DNA of 37,315 nt from an uncultured Clostridia bacterium (GTDB taxonomy: Bacteria > Bacillota > Clostridia > Oscillospirales > CAG-272), in NCBI GenBank assembly GCA_944384585.1, contig CALWTY010000022.1, positions 1 to 37,315 of the forward strand. The letters run 5' to 3'. Under the pieces are notes generated by a model. The model searched no databases. It was given only the letters and a program-made list of their open reading frames with translations, and was not told the origin of the DNA. The first letter of the stretch is position 1. Each line of letters begins with the position of its first letter. Positions 24,516 through 32,959 of this stretch are shown here, one piece after another. A program made the position numbers and the translations under genes.

Positions 24516-26734
24516 GCCGTATACCCCCGACTGACGCTCTCGACGTTCGGGACGGAGCGGAGTCTTGCCATAATGGATTTGAAGTGATCGAGATTCTTGC
24601 AGGAGACAACCAGCTCGATCACGGTGGAATCGGCGCGATTGCGCGTGGTGATGCTGAGCAGGGAAACCTTCATATCGGCCAGCGCCATTGTCACGTCGGC
24701 AATCAGGCGGATATCCGACTGCGCCGTAATGCGGATCTGCGCCTCAAATTCATTCGAAACCGAGGCTGCCGCCTCCCAGCCGGCATTGAGCCAGCGGTTA
24801 CTGTATTGCGGATTGTTCAACCCCGCGATCACGTTCGGGCAGTCCTGCTTATGGATCGAGATGCCGTAGCCCTTGGTGATGAAGCCGATGACAGGATCTC
24901 CCGGCAGGGGATTGCAGCACTTGGCGAACTTGACCGACAAGCCCTCGACCCCGTCGATGATCACGCCTCCCGTCGATTTGCGGCGCTTCTGGGTGACCAC
25001 CTGCTCCGCCGTCTGAGGAAACTCCTCCTCCGGCTTTACGATGCGCTCAAACTCATCGCGGAGCTTGGCGGAAATTTTGGACATCGTGAGTCCGCCGTAG
25101 CCGATGGTATTGTACAGATCCTCCGGGCCGGAGATCCCGAGGCGCTTCCCGACATTGGTCAGGATCTCGATTCGCTGCGCATCGGTGCAGGGGCGGCCGA
25201 TCCTCTTGAATTCCCGATCGACCTCTCCCCGTCCCACTACGATATTCTCGGCGCGGCGCTCCCGCTTGAACCATTGGCGGATCTTATTTCTTGCCTCTCC
25301 CGTCCGCACGATCTTCATCCAGTCGCGGGAGGGGCCTTTGGAGGCGGAGGAGGTGATGATCTCGACGATCTCGCCGTTCTGCGGCGTTTTATCGATCGGC
25401 ACGATCATACCGTTGATCTTCGCGCCGACCATCTTGTTCCCCACCTCGGAGTGGATGGCATAGGCAAAATCGATCACCGTCGAGCCCTGCGGCAGCGTGA
25501 TGATATCCCCCTTCGGGGTAAAGACGAAGACCTCGTCGTGCATGATATCGATCTTCAGCGCCTGAAGGAATTCCTCGGGATCGCGGGTCCCGTCCTCCGT
25601 CTCGATGAGCTTGGCGATCCAGCTCAGCTTTCTGTCGATTTCCTCCTTGCTCTCCTCGCCGGACTTGTACTTCCAATGCGCCGCCACGCCGTATTCAGCG
25701 ATCTGATGCATCTCCCAGGTACGGATCTGCACCTCGAAGGGAATGGCGTTGCGCCCCATGACGGTGGTATGGAGGGAGCGGTACATATTCGGCTTCGGGG
25801 TGGAGATATAGTCCTTGAAGCGTCCGGGGATCATGCTGAACATTTCGTGCATCAGCCCGAGCACGACATAGCACTCCTCCTCGGTATTGACAATCACCCG
25901 CAGGGCATAGAAATCGAAAATCTGATCGAAACTCTTGTTCTGCTGATACATTTTACGGTAGATGCTGTAGACCGATTTGACGCGCCCCTCCAGGATGAAA
26001 TTGATCCCCGACTCGGTCAACTTGTCCGCCACCTGAGACCGGGCGCGCTCGATGAAATCGCGGTTCTCGCCGTAACGCTTTTCGATATCCCGCTTGATTT
26101 CCTCATAGCCGATGGGATCGAGGTATTCCAGCGACAGATTCTCAAGCTCGTGCTTCATCCTCTGCATTCCGAGCCGATGCGCCAGCGGTGCGAAGACCTG
26201 CATGGTCTCAAGCGCCGTCATTCTCCGCTTCGCATCCTGCTTCACGCCGAGCGTCCGCATATTGTGAAGTCGGTCGCTGAGCTTGATGAAGATGACCCGC
26301 ACGTCCTTGGACATGGCAAGGAACATCTTCCGCAGGTTCTCGATATGCTGCTCCTCCTTGTCCTCAAAGGGGATCTGCACCAGCTTGGTCAGACCGTCGA
26401 CCAGCTGTGCCACATCCTCCCCGAACTCCTTTCTGATGGTCGGAAGATCGATCTTGCCGCCGCAATCCTCGACGGTATCGTGAAGCAGCGCGGCACAGAT
26501 CGAATCGGTATCAAGCTCCAGCCCCGCCACGATTTCCGCGACGGCGACGGGATGGCTGATATACTCCTCGCCGCTGCAGCGGTACTGCCCGCGGTGAAGC
26601 TCCTTGGCGTAGAGATATGCCTTCTTGATCTTGTCGATCTGATAGTGCTTCCCCGTCTTCTCAAGCGTGAGCAGCAGCTTTTCTATCCCTGCGTATTCAT
26701 TTTCGCCTGTTTCGTTAACCGTTTGTATAAGCAT
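24512..26734 (-). CDS. rel: Bifunctional (p)ppGpp synthetase/hydrolase Rel
   Basis: Rel makes and degrades the alarmones pppGpp and ppGpp. In order it has an HD hydrolase domain with LLHDTVEDCGG (about 83-93), a synthetase domain with GRVKSVYSIYRKM and DFYALRVIV (about 248-278), a TGS domain (about 390-450, FTPKGDIITLPQGSTVIDFAYAIH), a helical region, and a C-terminal ACT domain (about 665-740). Both catalytic domains appear intact. The start is uncertain: ATG 26734 is chosen, with GTG 26749 as alternative; AAAAAGG lies just before the GTG. In either case the start lies within the last codons of recJ, a 52- to 67-base overlap that suggests coupled translation. Confidence 0.93.
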   Translation of the reverse strand: MLIQTVNETGENEYAGIEKLLLTLEKTGKHYQIDKIKKAYLYAKELHRGQYRCSGEEYISHPVAVAEIVAGLELDTDSICAALLHDTVEDCGGKIDLPTIRKEFGEDVAQLVDGLTKLVQIPFEDKEEQHIENLRKMFLAMSKDVRVIFIKLSDRLHNMRTLGVKQDAKRRMTALETMQVFAPLAHRLGMQRMKHELENLSLEYLDPIGYEEIKRDIEKRYGENRDFIERARSQVADKLTESGINFILEGRVKSVYSIYRKMYQQNKSFDQIFDFYALRVIVNTEEECYVVLGLMHEMFSMIPGRFKDYISTPKPNMYRSLHTTVMGRNAIPFEVQIRTWEMHQIAEYGVAAHWKYKSGEESKEEIDRKLSWIAKLIETEDGTRDPEEFLQALKIDIMHDEVFVFTPKGDIITLPQGSTVIDFAYAIHSEVGNKMVGAKINGMIVPIDKTPQNGEIVEIITSSASKGPSRDWMKIVRTGEARNKIRQWFKRERRAENIVVGRGEVDREFKRIGRPCTDAQRIEILTNVGKRLGISGPEDLYNTIGYGGLTMSKISAKLRDEFERIVKPEEEFPQTAEQVVTQKRRKSTGGVIIDGVEGLSVKFAKCCNPLPGDPVIGFITKGYGISIHKQDCPNVIAGLNNPQYSNRWLNAGWEAAASVSNEFEAQIRITAQSDIRLIADVTMALADMKVSLLSITTRNRADSTVIELVVSCKNLDHFKSIMARLRSVPNVESVSRGYTA

Positions 26735-28830
26735 GATTGTTCCAGACACACCTTTTTCTCAAGATTATGAATCGTAATGCCGAAGCGCTCCATTCCCGCC
26801 TCTCCGCTCTCAGAACACTCAAGCGAGATCACGCCGCTGTCATGCAGGATATCGAGCGCCAGACGCAGCTTCACATAGCTGAGCCCCGATGAGGAGGGAG
26901 AAAGGATCAGATCGGAGAGCAGCGTATTGATGCAGATGACGCCCCGCCCCTCAGGGAAGCTCCGCTTCAGCTGCAAATAGACGCCGACGAATTCCTCCCG
27001 TTCCGGCAGCTCGGAACAGGGGATCTCTCCCCGCATCACCGCCTCATAGGTTTCAAGCTGCTCCTTCCGCCGCAAAGCGGCGTCTGCGGTGAAGCGGATG
27101 TCCCGTATGACAAGCTGCGCCGCGGAGCTGCCGCGGAATTCGTTGACATTCAGATTGAACGCGATGTCCACCGGATCCCCGCCCGCATAGCCCAGCTCAG
27201 CAGGGGATGCACCGAAGCAGACCGCCGCAAAGGAATCCTTCCCCTTCCTCAGCCCGAGCTTGGAATGCCTCCCTGCGCCGATCGGCGTGACGGTATCGAC
27301 TGTCAGATCGCGCATGACGAACAGCGGAACGGGATTGGAGATCCCGAACGGCTCAAGCAGCTCCAGCTCCTCCGCCTGACGCAGCGTCGCCTCCTGCGGG
27401 AGCAGCTCGAAGTCGATGTCCAGATCGGCCGTCATCGCCTCCTTCGTCAGATGTTCCCTTGCGTATTCGTTGATCCGCCGACGGAAGTCGGGCAGCATTT
27501 CCCTGCGGATGGTCAGTCCCGCCGCCAGCTCATGGCCGCCGAATTTGACCAGACAGTCCTCGCAGGCGCTCAGCGCCTCCACCAGATTCAGCCCCCTGAC
27601 GCTGCGCCCCGACCCTTTCCCAAGCTCTCCGTCAAAGGAGATGAGGATGGAGGGACGGCCGTATTTTTCCGTCACGCGGGAAGCGACGATCCCGATCACG
27701 CCGTGATGCCATTGCTCATCGGCCAGCACGATGACGGGATCGCTTTCCGGGCCGAGCTCCTCCGTCCGCTTGCTGATCTGATCGACGATCTTGTTTTCCT
27801 CATACTGACGGCGGCGATTGATTTCGCATAGCTCGGCGGCGATCTTCTGCGCCTCCGTCTCTGAGGAGGTCAAGAACAGCTCGGCGGCGCGGGAGGCGCT
27901 GATGATCCGCCCCGCCGCGTTGATCCGCGGTGCGAGGGTAAAGCCGATCAGCGTCGAGGTCGCCTTTTTCCGCTGTCCCGAGCGGCTCCCGTCGGAGGCA
28001 TCGAGCAGCGCCCGCACGCCGGGGCGTGCCGATCGGTTGATATAGGCCAGACCCATGCTCACGATCAGGCGGTTCTCGTCCCGCAGCGGCATCACGTCCG
28101 CCACCGTCCCGATCGCGACCAGGTCGATGTAATCCCGGCAGAGCGCGGTCAGGAAGCCCTGTGCGCTTTTCCCTTCCTGCCCCCGGAGGGTCATCTCCAG
28201 CGCCGTGATCAGCTTGAACGCCACACCGACTCCCGCCAGCTCCTTGAAGGGATACGGGCAGTCATCCCGGCGGGGATTGACCACCGCACAGGCCTTCGGC
28301 AGGATTTCACGGCACTCGTGATGATCGGTGATCACCATATCGCAGCCGAGCTGCGAGGCATATTCCGCCTCCGCCACGGCGGTAATGCCGGTATCGACGG
28401 TAATAATGAGGCCGGCGCCCTCCTCCCGGAGCTTTTTCAGCGCCTCGGCGTTCACGCCGTAGCCCTCCGCCGACCGGCTGGGAATATAATAATCAACATT
28501 TCCGCCGTGCGCCCGCAAATACAGGCAAAGGATGCTGACCGAGGTGACGCCGTCGACGTCGTAGTCCCCGTAAATCACGATCTTTTCGCCGTCCGACAGC
28601 GCCGACGCAATTCGCCGGCAGGCACGATCCATATCCCGCATCAGGAAAGGATCGTGCAGCAGCTCCGATTCCATGCGGAGAAAGCGGTTGGCCTCCGCCG
28701 CGCTGCGATAGCCGCGCTTGCAGAGCAGCGCCGCCGTGACGGGCGAAATCCCGAGCTGTCCGGCGATGGCATCGATGGCGGCGGGGTCTGCTCCCCTGTC
28801 TCCGATATTCCATTTTTTCCGCTTTGCCAT
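26683..28830 (-). CDS. recJ: Single-stranded-DNA-specific 5'-3' exonuclease RecJ
   Basis: RecJ degrades single-stranded DNA in recombination and repair. The 715-residue protein has the DHH-family metal motifs IYGDYDVDG (86-94), TVDTG (144-148) and DHHE (169-172), and the later GGHELAAG of the DHHA1 domain (about 428-435). About 130 residues after the nuclease core form a C-terminal extension of the kind seen in many clostridial RecJ proteins. GGAAGGGAG precedes the ATG. The stop is TAG, one of two TAG stops in this window, and it lies inside the start of rel. Confidence 0.95.
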   Translation of the reverse strand: MAKRKKWNIGDRGADPAAIDAIAGQLGISPVTAALLCKRGYRSAAEANRFLRMESELLHDPFLMRDMDRACRRIASALSDGEKIVIYGDYDVDGVTSVSILCLYLRAHGGNVDYYIPSRSAEGYGVNAEALKKLREEGAGLIITVDTGITAVAEAEYASQLGCDMVITDHHECREILPKACAVVNPRRDDCPYPFKELAGVGVAFKLITALEMTLRGQEGKSAQGFLTALCRDYIDLVAIGTVADVMPLRDENRLIVSMGLAYINRSARPGVRALLDASDGSRSGQRKKATSTLIGFTLAPRINAAGRIISASRAAELFLTSSETEAQKIAAELCEINRRRQYEENKIVDQISKRTEELGPESDPVIVLADEQWHHGVIGIVASRVTEKYGRPSILISFDGELGKGSGRSVRGLNLVEALSACEDCLVKFGGHELAAGLTIRREMLPDFRRRINEYAREHLTKEAMTADLDIDFELLPQEATLRQAEELELLEPFGISNPVPLFVMRDLTVDTVTPIGAGRHSKLGLRKGKDSFAAVCFGASPAELGYAGGDPVDIAFNLNVNEFRGSSAAQLVIRDIRFTADAALRRKEQLETYEAVMRGEIPCSELPEREEFVGVYLQLKRSFPEGRGVICINTLLSDLILSPSSSGLSYVKLRLALDILHDSGVISLECSESGEAGMERFGITIHNLEKKVCLEQSCLYKRLTKQAKMNTQG

Positions 28831-28885
28831 AAAACTCCCTTCCGAAGCGGACGTGCCGCTTCCCTGCGCGGATCGGATGACGGGA

Positions 28886-30481
28886 TCATTCCGTCCCGTC
28901 CGGCTCCCTCATCGCCGCATAGCGGCCGATCACCGTCTCGGCGCAGCGCAGTCCGTCGACCGCCGCCGAGGTGATCCCGCCCGCATAGCCCGCTCCCTCT
29001 CCGCAGGGATATATATTCTCGTATCCGACGGCGAGCATCGCATCGTCCCGCACGATGCGGCAGGGCGCAGAGGTTCTGGTCTCAACGCCGGTCAGGAGCG
29101 CATCGGGGGCGGCAAAGCCCTTCAGCCTGCCGCCGAAGACCCGAAGCCCCAGCTTCAGCATCGAGGTGACTCTTTCGGGAAATATCGCCGCAAGATCGGC
29201 GGGAGTCACCTTCCCGCCCATATAGGTCGGTCTGATCCGACCCGGCTCGCTGCCGCAGCGATCGGCAAGAAAATCCCCCACCGTCTGCATCGGCGCGGCG
29301 TATCCGCCGCCTCCCGCGGCAAAGGCCGCCCGCTCCAGCCCCCGCTGAAACGCGATCGGATCGTCGGGGGCGACCGAGACGACAAGGGCGGCGTTGGAAT
29401 TGACTCCGTCGCGGCGGGAGCGGCTCATGCCGTTGGTCACGACGCCTCCCTCCTCGGAGGCCGCCGCGATCACCTCCCCGCCGGGGCACATACAAAAGGT
29501 ATAGACGCAATCTCCGCCCGACCGCTCGGAGAGGGCATATTCCGCGTGTCCCAGCCCGGGATTGCCCGCCTCCCCGCGGAAAATCGCCTCCTCGATATCG
29601 CGGCGCAGATGCTCGATCCGCACCCCGACCGAAAAGGGTTTGGGCGTCATCAGAAGCCCCGTCCGCATCAGCGAGGCGTAGGTATCCCGCGCACTGTGCC
29701 CGATCGCCAGAATCAACTGTCCGCAGGGGATCTCCCCTCCGTCGGTCAGCAGGGCGACGGCGCGGGTCCCGTTGAGTTTCACGCCTGTCATGGCGGTGCG
29801 GTAGCGGATCTCCCCGCCCAGCTCCCGGATTCTGGCGTCGATATGAGAGACCACGCCGAGCAGCTTATCCGTTCCGATATGAGGCTTGGCCTCCGTCAGA
29901 ATCCCGCGGGGCGCGCCGAATTCCGCAAAGCGCTCCAGCACATAGCGGCAGCGGCGGTCGTTGATTCTCGTCACCAATTTGCCGTCGGAAAAAGTTCCCG
30001 CGCCGCCCGCGCCGAATTGAATATTGCTATCGGGGTCCAGCTCTCCCGTTGTCAGAAAATGCCTCACCTTCACCGCCCGCTGCAGGACGGGATCGCCCCG
30101 TTCGATGACGATGGGGCGGTAGCCCTTTTCCGCCAGCACCAGCGCCGCAAACATCCCGCACGGACCGAAGCCTACGATCACCGGGCGCCCCGTCGGGATC
30201 TGACTGCCGGGGACAAGCTCCGCCGTCGGATCTCCCGTCTCCTGAACCGCGCAGTCGGCGGAGGCCAGCTTCTCCGCCGGCAGCTCCCTGTCGGTTTCGA
30301 CCGAGACGGAATAGACGATGGTGATCGTCCTGCGGCGGGTATCGACCGAGCGGCGGAAGATATGCCGCTCCTTTATCTCCTTTTTATCAAGGAAGGGAGC
30401 AAGCCGGATAGCGGCCTGCTCCATCACATCCTGCTCCGTGGCCGAAAGCGGCACGCGGATATTCCGAACTATGATCTGCAT
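28886..30481 (-). CDS. FAD/NAD(P)-dependent oxidoreductase (COG2509 family)
   Basis: The 531-residue protein has an FAD-binding GxGxxG segment VIVGFGPCGMFAAL (101-114) with acidic end of strand 2 in IVIERG (about 124-129). It also has FGAGGAGTFSDGKL (about 166-179) and a C-terminal YPCGEGAGYAGGI (about 500-512) that completes the flavin site. An N-terminal domain of about 95 residues precedes the Rossmann fold, as in COG2509. These proteins are common in anaerobic Firmicutes; their substrate is unknown. It lies 55 bp before recJ and 33 bp after cdaR in the same string. Confidence 0.9.
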   Translation of the reverse strand: MQIIVRNIRVPLSATEQDVMEQAAIRLAPFLDKKEIKERHIFRRSVDTRRRTITIVYSVSVETDRELPAEKLASADCAVQETGDPTAELVPGSQIPTGRPVIVGFGPCGMFAALVLAEKGYRPIVIERGDPVLQRAVKVRHFLTTGELDPDSNIQFGAGGAGTFSDGKLVTRINDRRCRYVLERFAEFGAPRGILTEAKPHIGTDKLLGVVSHIDARIRELGGEIRYRTAMTGVKLNGTRAVALLTDGGEIPCGQLILAIGHSARDTYASLMRTGLLMTPKPFSVGVRIEHLRRDIEEAIFRGEAGNPGLGHAEYALSERSGGDCVYTFCMCPGGEVIAAASEEGGVVTNGMSRSRRDGVNSNAALVVSVAPDDPIAFQRGLERAAFAAGGGGYAAPMQTVGDFLADRCGSEPGRIRPTYMGGKVTPADLAAIFPERVTSMLKLGLRVFGGRLKGFAAPDALLTGVETRTSAPCRIVRDDAMLAVGYENIYPCGEGAGYAGGITSAAVDGLRCAETVIGRYAAMREPDGTE

Positions 30482-30514
30482 ATGCTTATACGAGGAGTCC
30501 CTCTGCCCCTTTCT

Positions 30515-31786
30515 TCAGGGATTGACCCGAACCGACACCGAATAGCTCCCTACCTCATAGACCTTATCGGCAAAGGAGGCAGCGAAGGTGAAGGTGACCG
30601 GCACCATGACGGAGCCGCTGACGCTTCCGAGCGACGACAGATCGACGACCGCCGTCACGTTGATCGGGCTGAGCCGCTCCACCCACGACGAATCGCCCTG
30701 GACGGTGATATTGATCGGGCCGGTGATCGGCTCATAGAGAATGCCGTCGGGATTTTTCACGCTGATATTATAGACGCTGATCGTCCTGGAGGAAATCCCC
30801 TCAAGGTCGATCGACAGCACCGCCTCGTTCACCGAGTTGACGTTCAGAACGCCGCCCGGCAGCGCGATGCTCACGGTATAGCTGGTATCGGAGGTGATTT
30901 TCTTCTCGTCGATCTCATACGACAGGCTGACGGCGTCCACGGCGTCTGCCTCCCCCTTGATGCGGACAGAGGCGGGCTCCACCTTGACGGAGACGTTCTG
31001 CTCGTTGAAATAGCCGTGCTTGAAGACGACGCGGATCGGAACGTCCCGGTATTTATAGACCGGGATCGTCGCCGTCACATAGGAGATATTGGTTTTGATG
31101 TAGCTGTTGGTCACGGGAGCGCCGGCGGCGTCGAGCAGCGTGATGTTGCCGCTGTAGGTCACGGTGCGGGTCACATGGCCGATATCGGCGAGCAGCTCCG
31201 CCTTGACGATCTGAGAGATCACCGATTCCGGGCCCGTGGCGGTGATATTCTGCACGTCGGTCGTGATATCGTTCCGTCCCAGCTCGTATCCGTCCTCCAT
31301 CATGAAATTGGTCACCTTGACCGAGACCGGAACCGAGACCGAGGAGGTATTGTCGGCATAGACCGTGACGGAATTGGAGGTCGACTTGACCAGCGACACG
31401 CCGTTTGGCAGCTCGTACTGAACGTCGAATTTATACTTCCCCGCCGCCGTGATCGACGACATATCGATATAGGCTCGGAGCTCTGAGGCGGAGAGACGGC
31501 TGATCACGCTCCGTTTCCCCGACAGGGTGAGATCGACCGTGACGTCGTCCCCCGACAGCACCGAGAAGCCGCTTTTGTTGACGATATCCACCGGGATCGA
31601 GGAAAAAACCTCTTCGTAGAGGGTGGTGTCGTTTTTCACCGCGTAAAACCAGATGAAAAACGCCACGATAAGACAGCCGATCTTGGCAATGAAATCGACG
31701 GTCTTGTTGCGTCGGATGGTCAGATTGCCGTTCCGCTCTTCCCCGCCCGACGTATCCTTGTCGGGATCTTTCTTTTCGATCTTCAC
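30515..31786 (-). CDS. cdaR: YbbR-domain regulator of CdaA
   Basis: CdaR interacts with the diadenylate cyclase CdaA at the membrane and modulates it. The 423-residue protein has a short basic cytoplasmic N-terminus, one membrane segment (about 31-50, FIAKIGCLIVAFFIWFYAV), and an extracytoplasmic region of repeated beta-rich YbbR domains (about 60-415). It lies 21 bp after cdaA, the standard pairing. glmM, the usual third gene, is not next; an FAD oxidoreductase follows instead. Confidence 0.92.
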   Translation of the reverse strand: MKIEKKDPDKDTSGGEERNGNLTIRRNKTVDFIAKIGCLIVAFFIWFYAVKNDTTLYEEVFSSIPVDIVNKSGFSVLSGDDVTVDLTLSGKRSVISRLSASELRAYIDMSSITAAGKYKFDVQYELPNGVSLVKSTSNSVTVYADNTSSVSVPVSVKVTNFMMEDGYELGRNDITTDVQNITATGPESVISQIVKAELLADIGHVTRTVTYSGNITLLDAAGAPVTNSYIKTNISYVTATIPVYKYRDVPIRVVFKHGYFNEQNVSVKVEPASVRIKGEADAVDAVSLSYEIDEKKITSDTSYTVSIALPGGVLNVNSVNEAVLSIDLEGISSRTISVYNISVKNPDGILYEPITGPINITVQGDSSWVERLSPINVTAVVDLSSLGSVSGSVMVPVTFTFAASFADKVYEVGSYSVSVRVNP

Positions 31787-31807
31787 GCTGAACCCTCCTC
31801 TCTCCCT

Positions 31808-32665
31808 TTATTTCTGATCCTTTTTGATGTGCGGAAGGATGGAATTGACCTTTTTCGGGGTCGAGACCGAGAAAAGGTTCTCCAGCTCCCGCTTCAGCGA
31901 ATTGTAGGTATAGCCCCGCTTGAGCTGGCCGCCGGTCGCCACCGAAACATTCCCCGTCTCCTCCGAGACGATGATCACCACCGCGTCGCTTTCCTCGCTC
32001 ATACCGATGCCGGCGCGGTGTCTGGTGCCGAGATCCATGATGATGTTTTCATTGGAGGACAGCGGCAGGAAGCAGCCCGCCGCGCAGATCCGCCAGCCGC
32101 GGATAATCACCGCGCCGTCGTGAAGAGGCGCGCCGTGATAGAAGATGTTCTTCAGAAGGAAGGAGGAAATATCGGCGTTGACGGTAACACCGGTCTTGAT
32201 GATATCTCCCAGCTTCGTCCCCCGCTCCAGTACCATCAGCGCACCGGTTCCGGATGCGGAAAGCTCCTCCGCCGCGCGGCAGATCTCGTTGATATACGGG
32301 GAGACCGAGCTTTGCACATCCTTGCTCTCCCCGATGTTCCGCAGGCTTTTCAGCGGCTCGCCGCCCACCTTTTCCAGCGCCGAGCGAAGCTCCGGCTGAA
32401 AGACCACGACCAGTGCGATAAAGCCGACCTGGAAGAGATTCGACATAATATAGGTCATGGCGCTCAGCCCGAGCAGATTGCTGACGAGCATCACCAGGAT
32501 CAGAAGCGCCACGCCTGCCGCCAGCTTTCCCGCCCGTCTGTCCCGGATAAAGGAATAGACCAAATACAAAAGGACCGCGACCAGCAGAATATCGATGATA
32601 TCGACGATCCTGATCGATTTTATCTGAGTGATAAAATAGCTCCATGTAAAGATATTTTCATCCAT
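31808..32665 (-). CDS. cdaA: Diadenylate cyclase CdaA
   Basis: CdaA joins two ATP molecules to cyclic di-AMP, a second messenger for potassium and cell-wall control. The 285-residue protein has three N-terminal membrane segments (about 24-41, 46-63, 71-90) and a DAC domain with the DGA motif LHDGAVI (181-187) and the RHR motif GTRHRAGIGMSE (213-224). Both catalytic motifs are intact. The start at 32665 is chosen because AAGGAG lies six bases upstream; an in-frame ATG at 32695 has no such site. It is the first gene after a promoter at 32716-32744. Confidence 0.96.
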   Translation of the reverse strand: MDENIFTWSYFITQIKSIRIVDIIDILLVAVLLYLVYSFIRDRRAGKLAAGVALLILVMLVSNLLGLSAMTYIMSNLFQVGFIALVVVFQPELRSALEKVGGEPLKSLRNIGESKDVQSSVSPYINEICRAAEELSASGTGALMVLERGTKLGDIIKTGVTVNADISSFLLKNIFYHGAPLHDGAVIIRGWRICAAGCFLPLSSNENIIMDLGTRHRAGIGMSEESDAVVIIVSEETGNVSVATGGQLKRGYTYNSLKRELENLFSVSTPKKVNSILPHIKKDQK

Positions 32666-32715
32666 GACGGTCTCCTTGGCGGGTAATCCCAGCATCTTCA
32701 GACGGTTTTCATTTT

Positions 32716-32744
32716 ATTGTACCACACTTGCCCCGATATTGCAA
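32716..32744 (-). promoter_or_regulatory. Promoter of the cdaA-cdaR-recJ-rel gene string
   Basis: On the minus strand TTGCAA (32744-32739) and TACAAT (32721-32716), spacer 17 bp, about 50 bp before the cdaA start. Confidence 0.65.
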
Positions 32745-32888
32745 TCGAAAGACCCGATTTTTTAACCGGCATCCAAAAAATTTACATATTATCGCATATT
32801 CCCGCGGCGGCAGCGGAAGCACCCCTCCCCGCAAGCCCCGCCGGCCGGCCGCACTGCCCTTCCCCGCCGAAATCTTCCCGTTTCCCGC

Positions 32889-32917
32889 TTGACTTACGAC
32901 CCGCCCGGTTATATAAT
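32889..32917 (+). promoter_or_regulatory. Promoter of pepF
   Basis: TTGACT (32889-32894) and perfect TATAAT (32912-32917), spacer 17 bp, 42 bp before the ATG. Confidence 0.8.
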
Positions 32918-32959
32918 ACAGATATCCCTATTTCACAGCACGGAAAGGAAATCGATCAT

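Larger units (their letters stand above)
32666..32959. other. Divergent intergenic region between cdaA and pepF
   Basis: It carries one promoter on each strand. The stretch between them (about 32745-32888) contains a GC-rich purine/pyrimidine tract with no recognisable operator and no gene. Confidence 0.6.

Noticed and set aside
24584-26770. A 728-codon plus-strand open frame opposite rel
   Set aside because: Antisense to a clear Rel protein, composition Asp/His/Leu-rich with no recognisable fold and no ribosome binding site of note.
28718-31486. A 922-codon plus-strand open frame opposite recJ, the FAD oxidoreductase and cdaR
   Set aside because: It is antisense to three well-identified genes, has low-complexity Arg/His/Gly-rich content and no known domain; GC-rich codon bias opens such frames.
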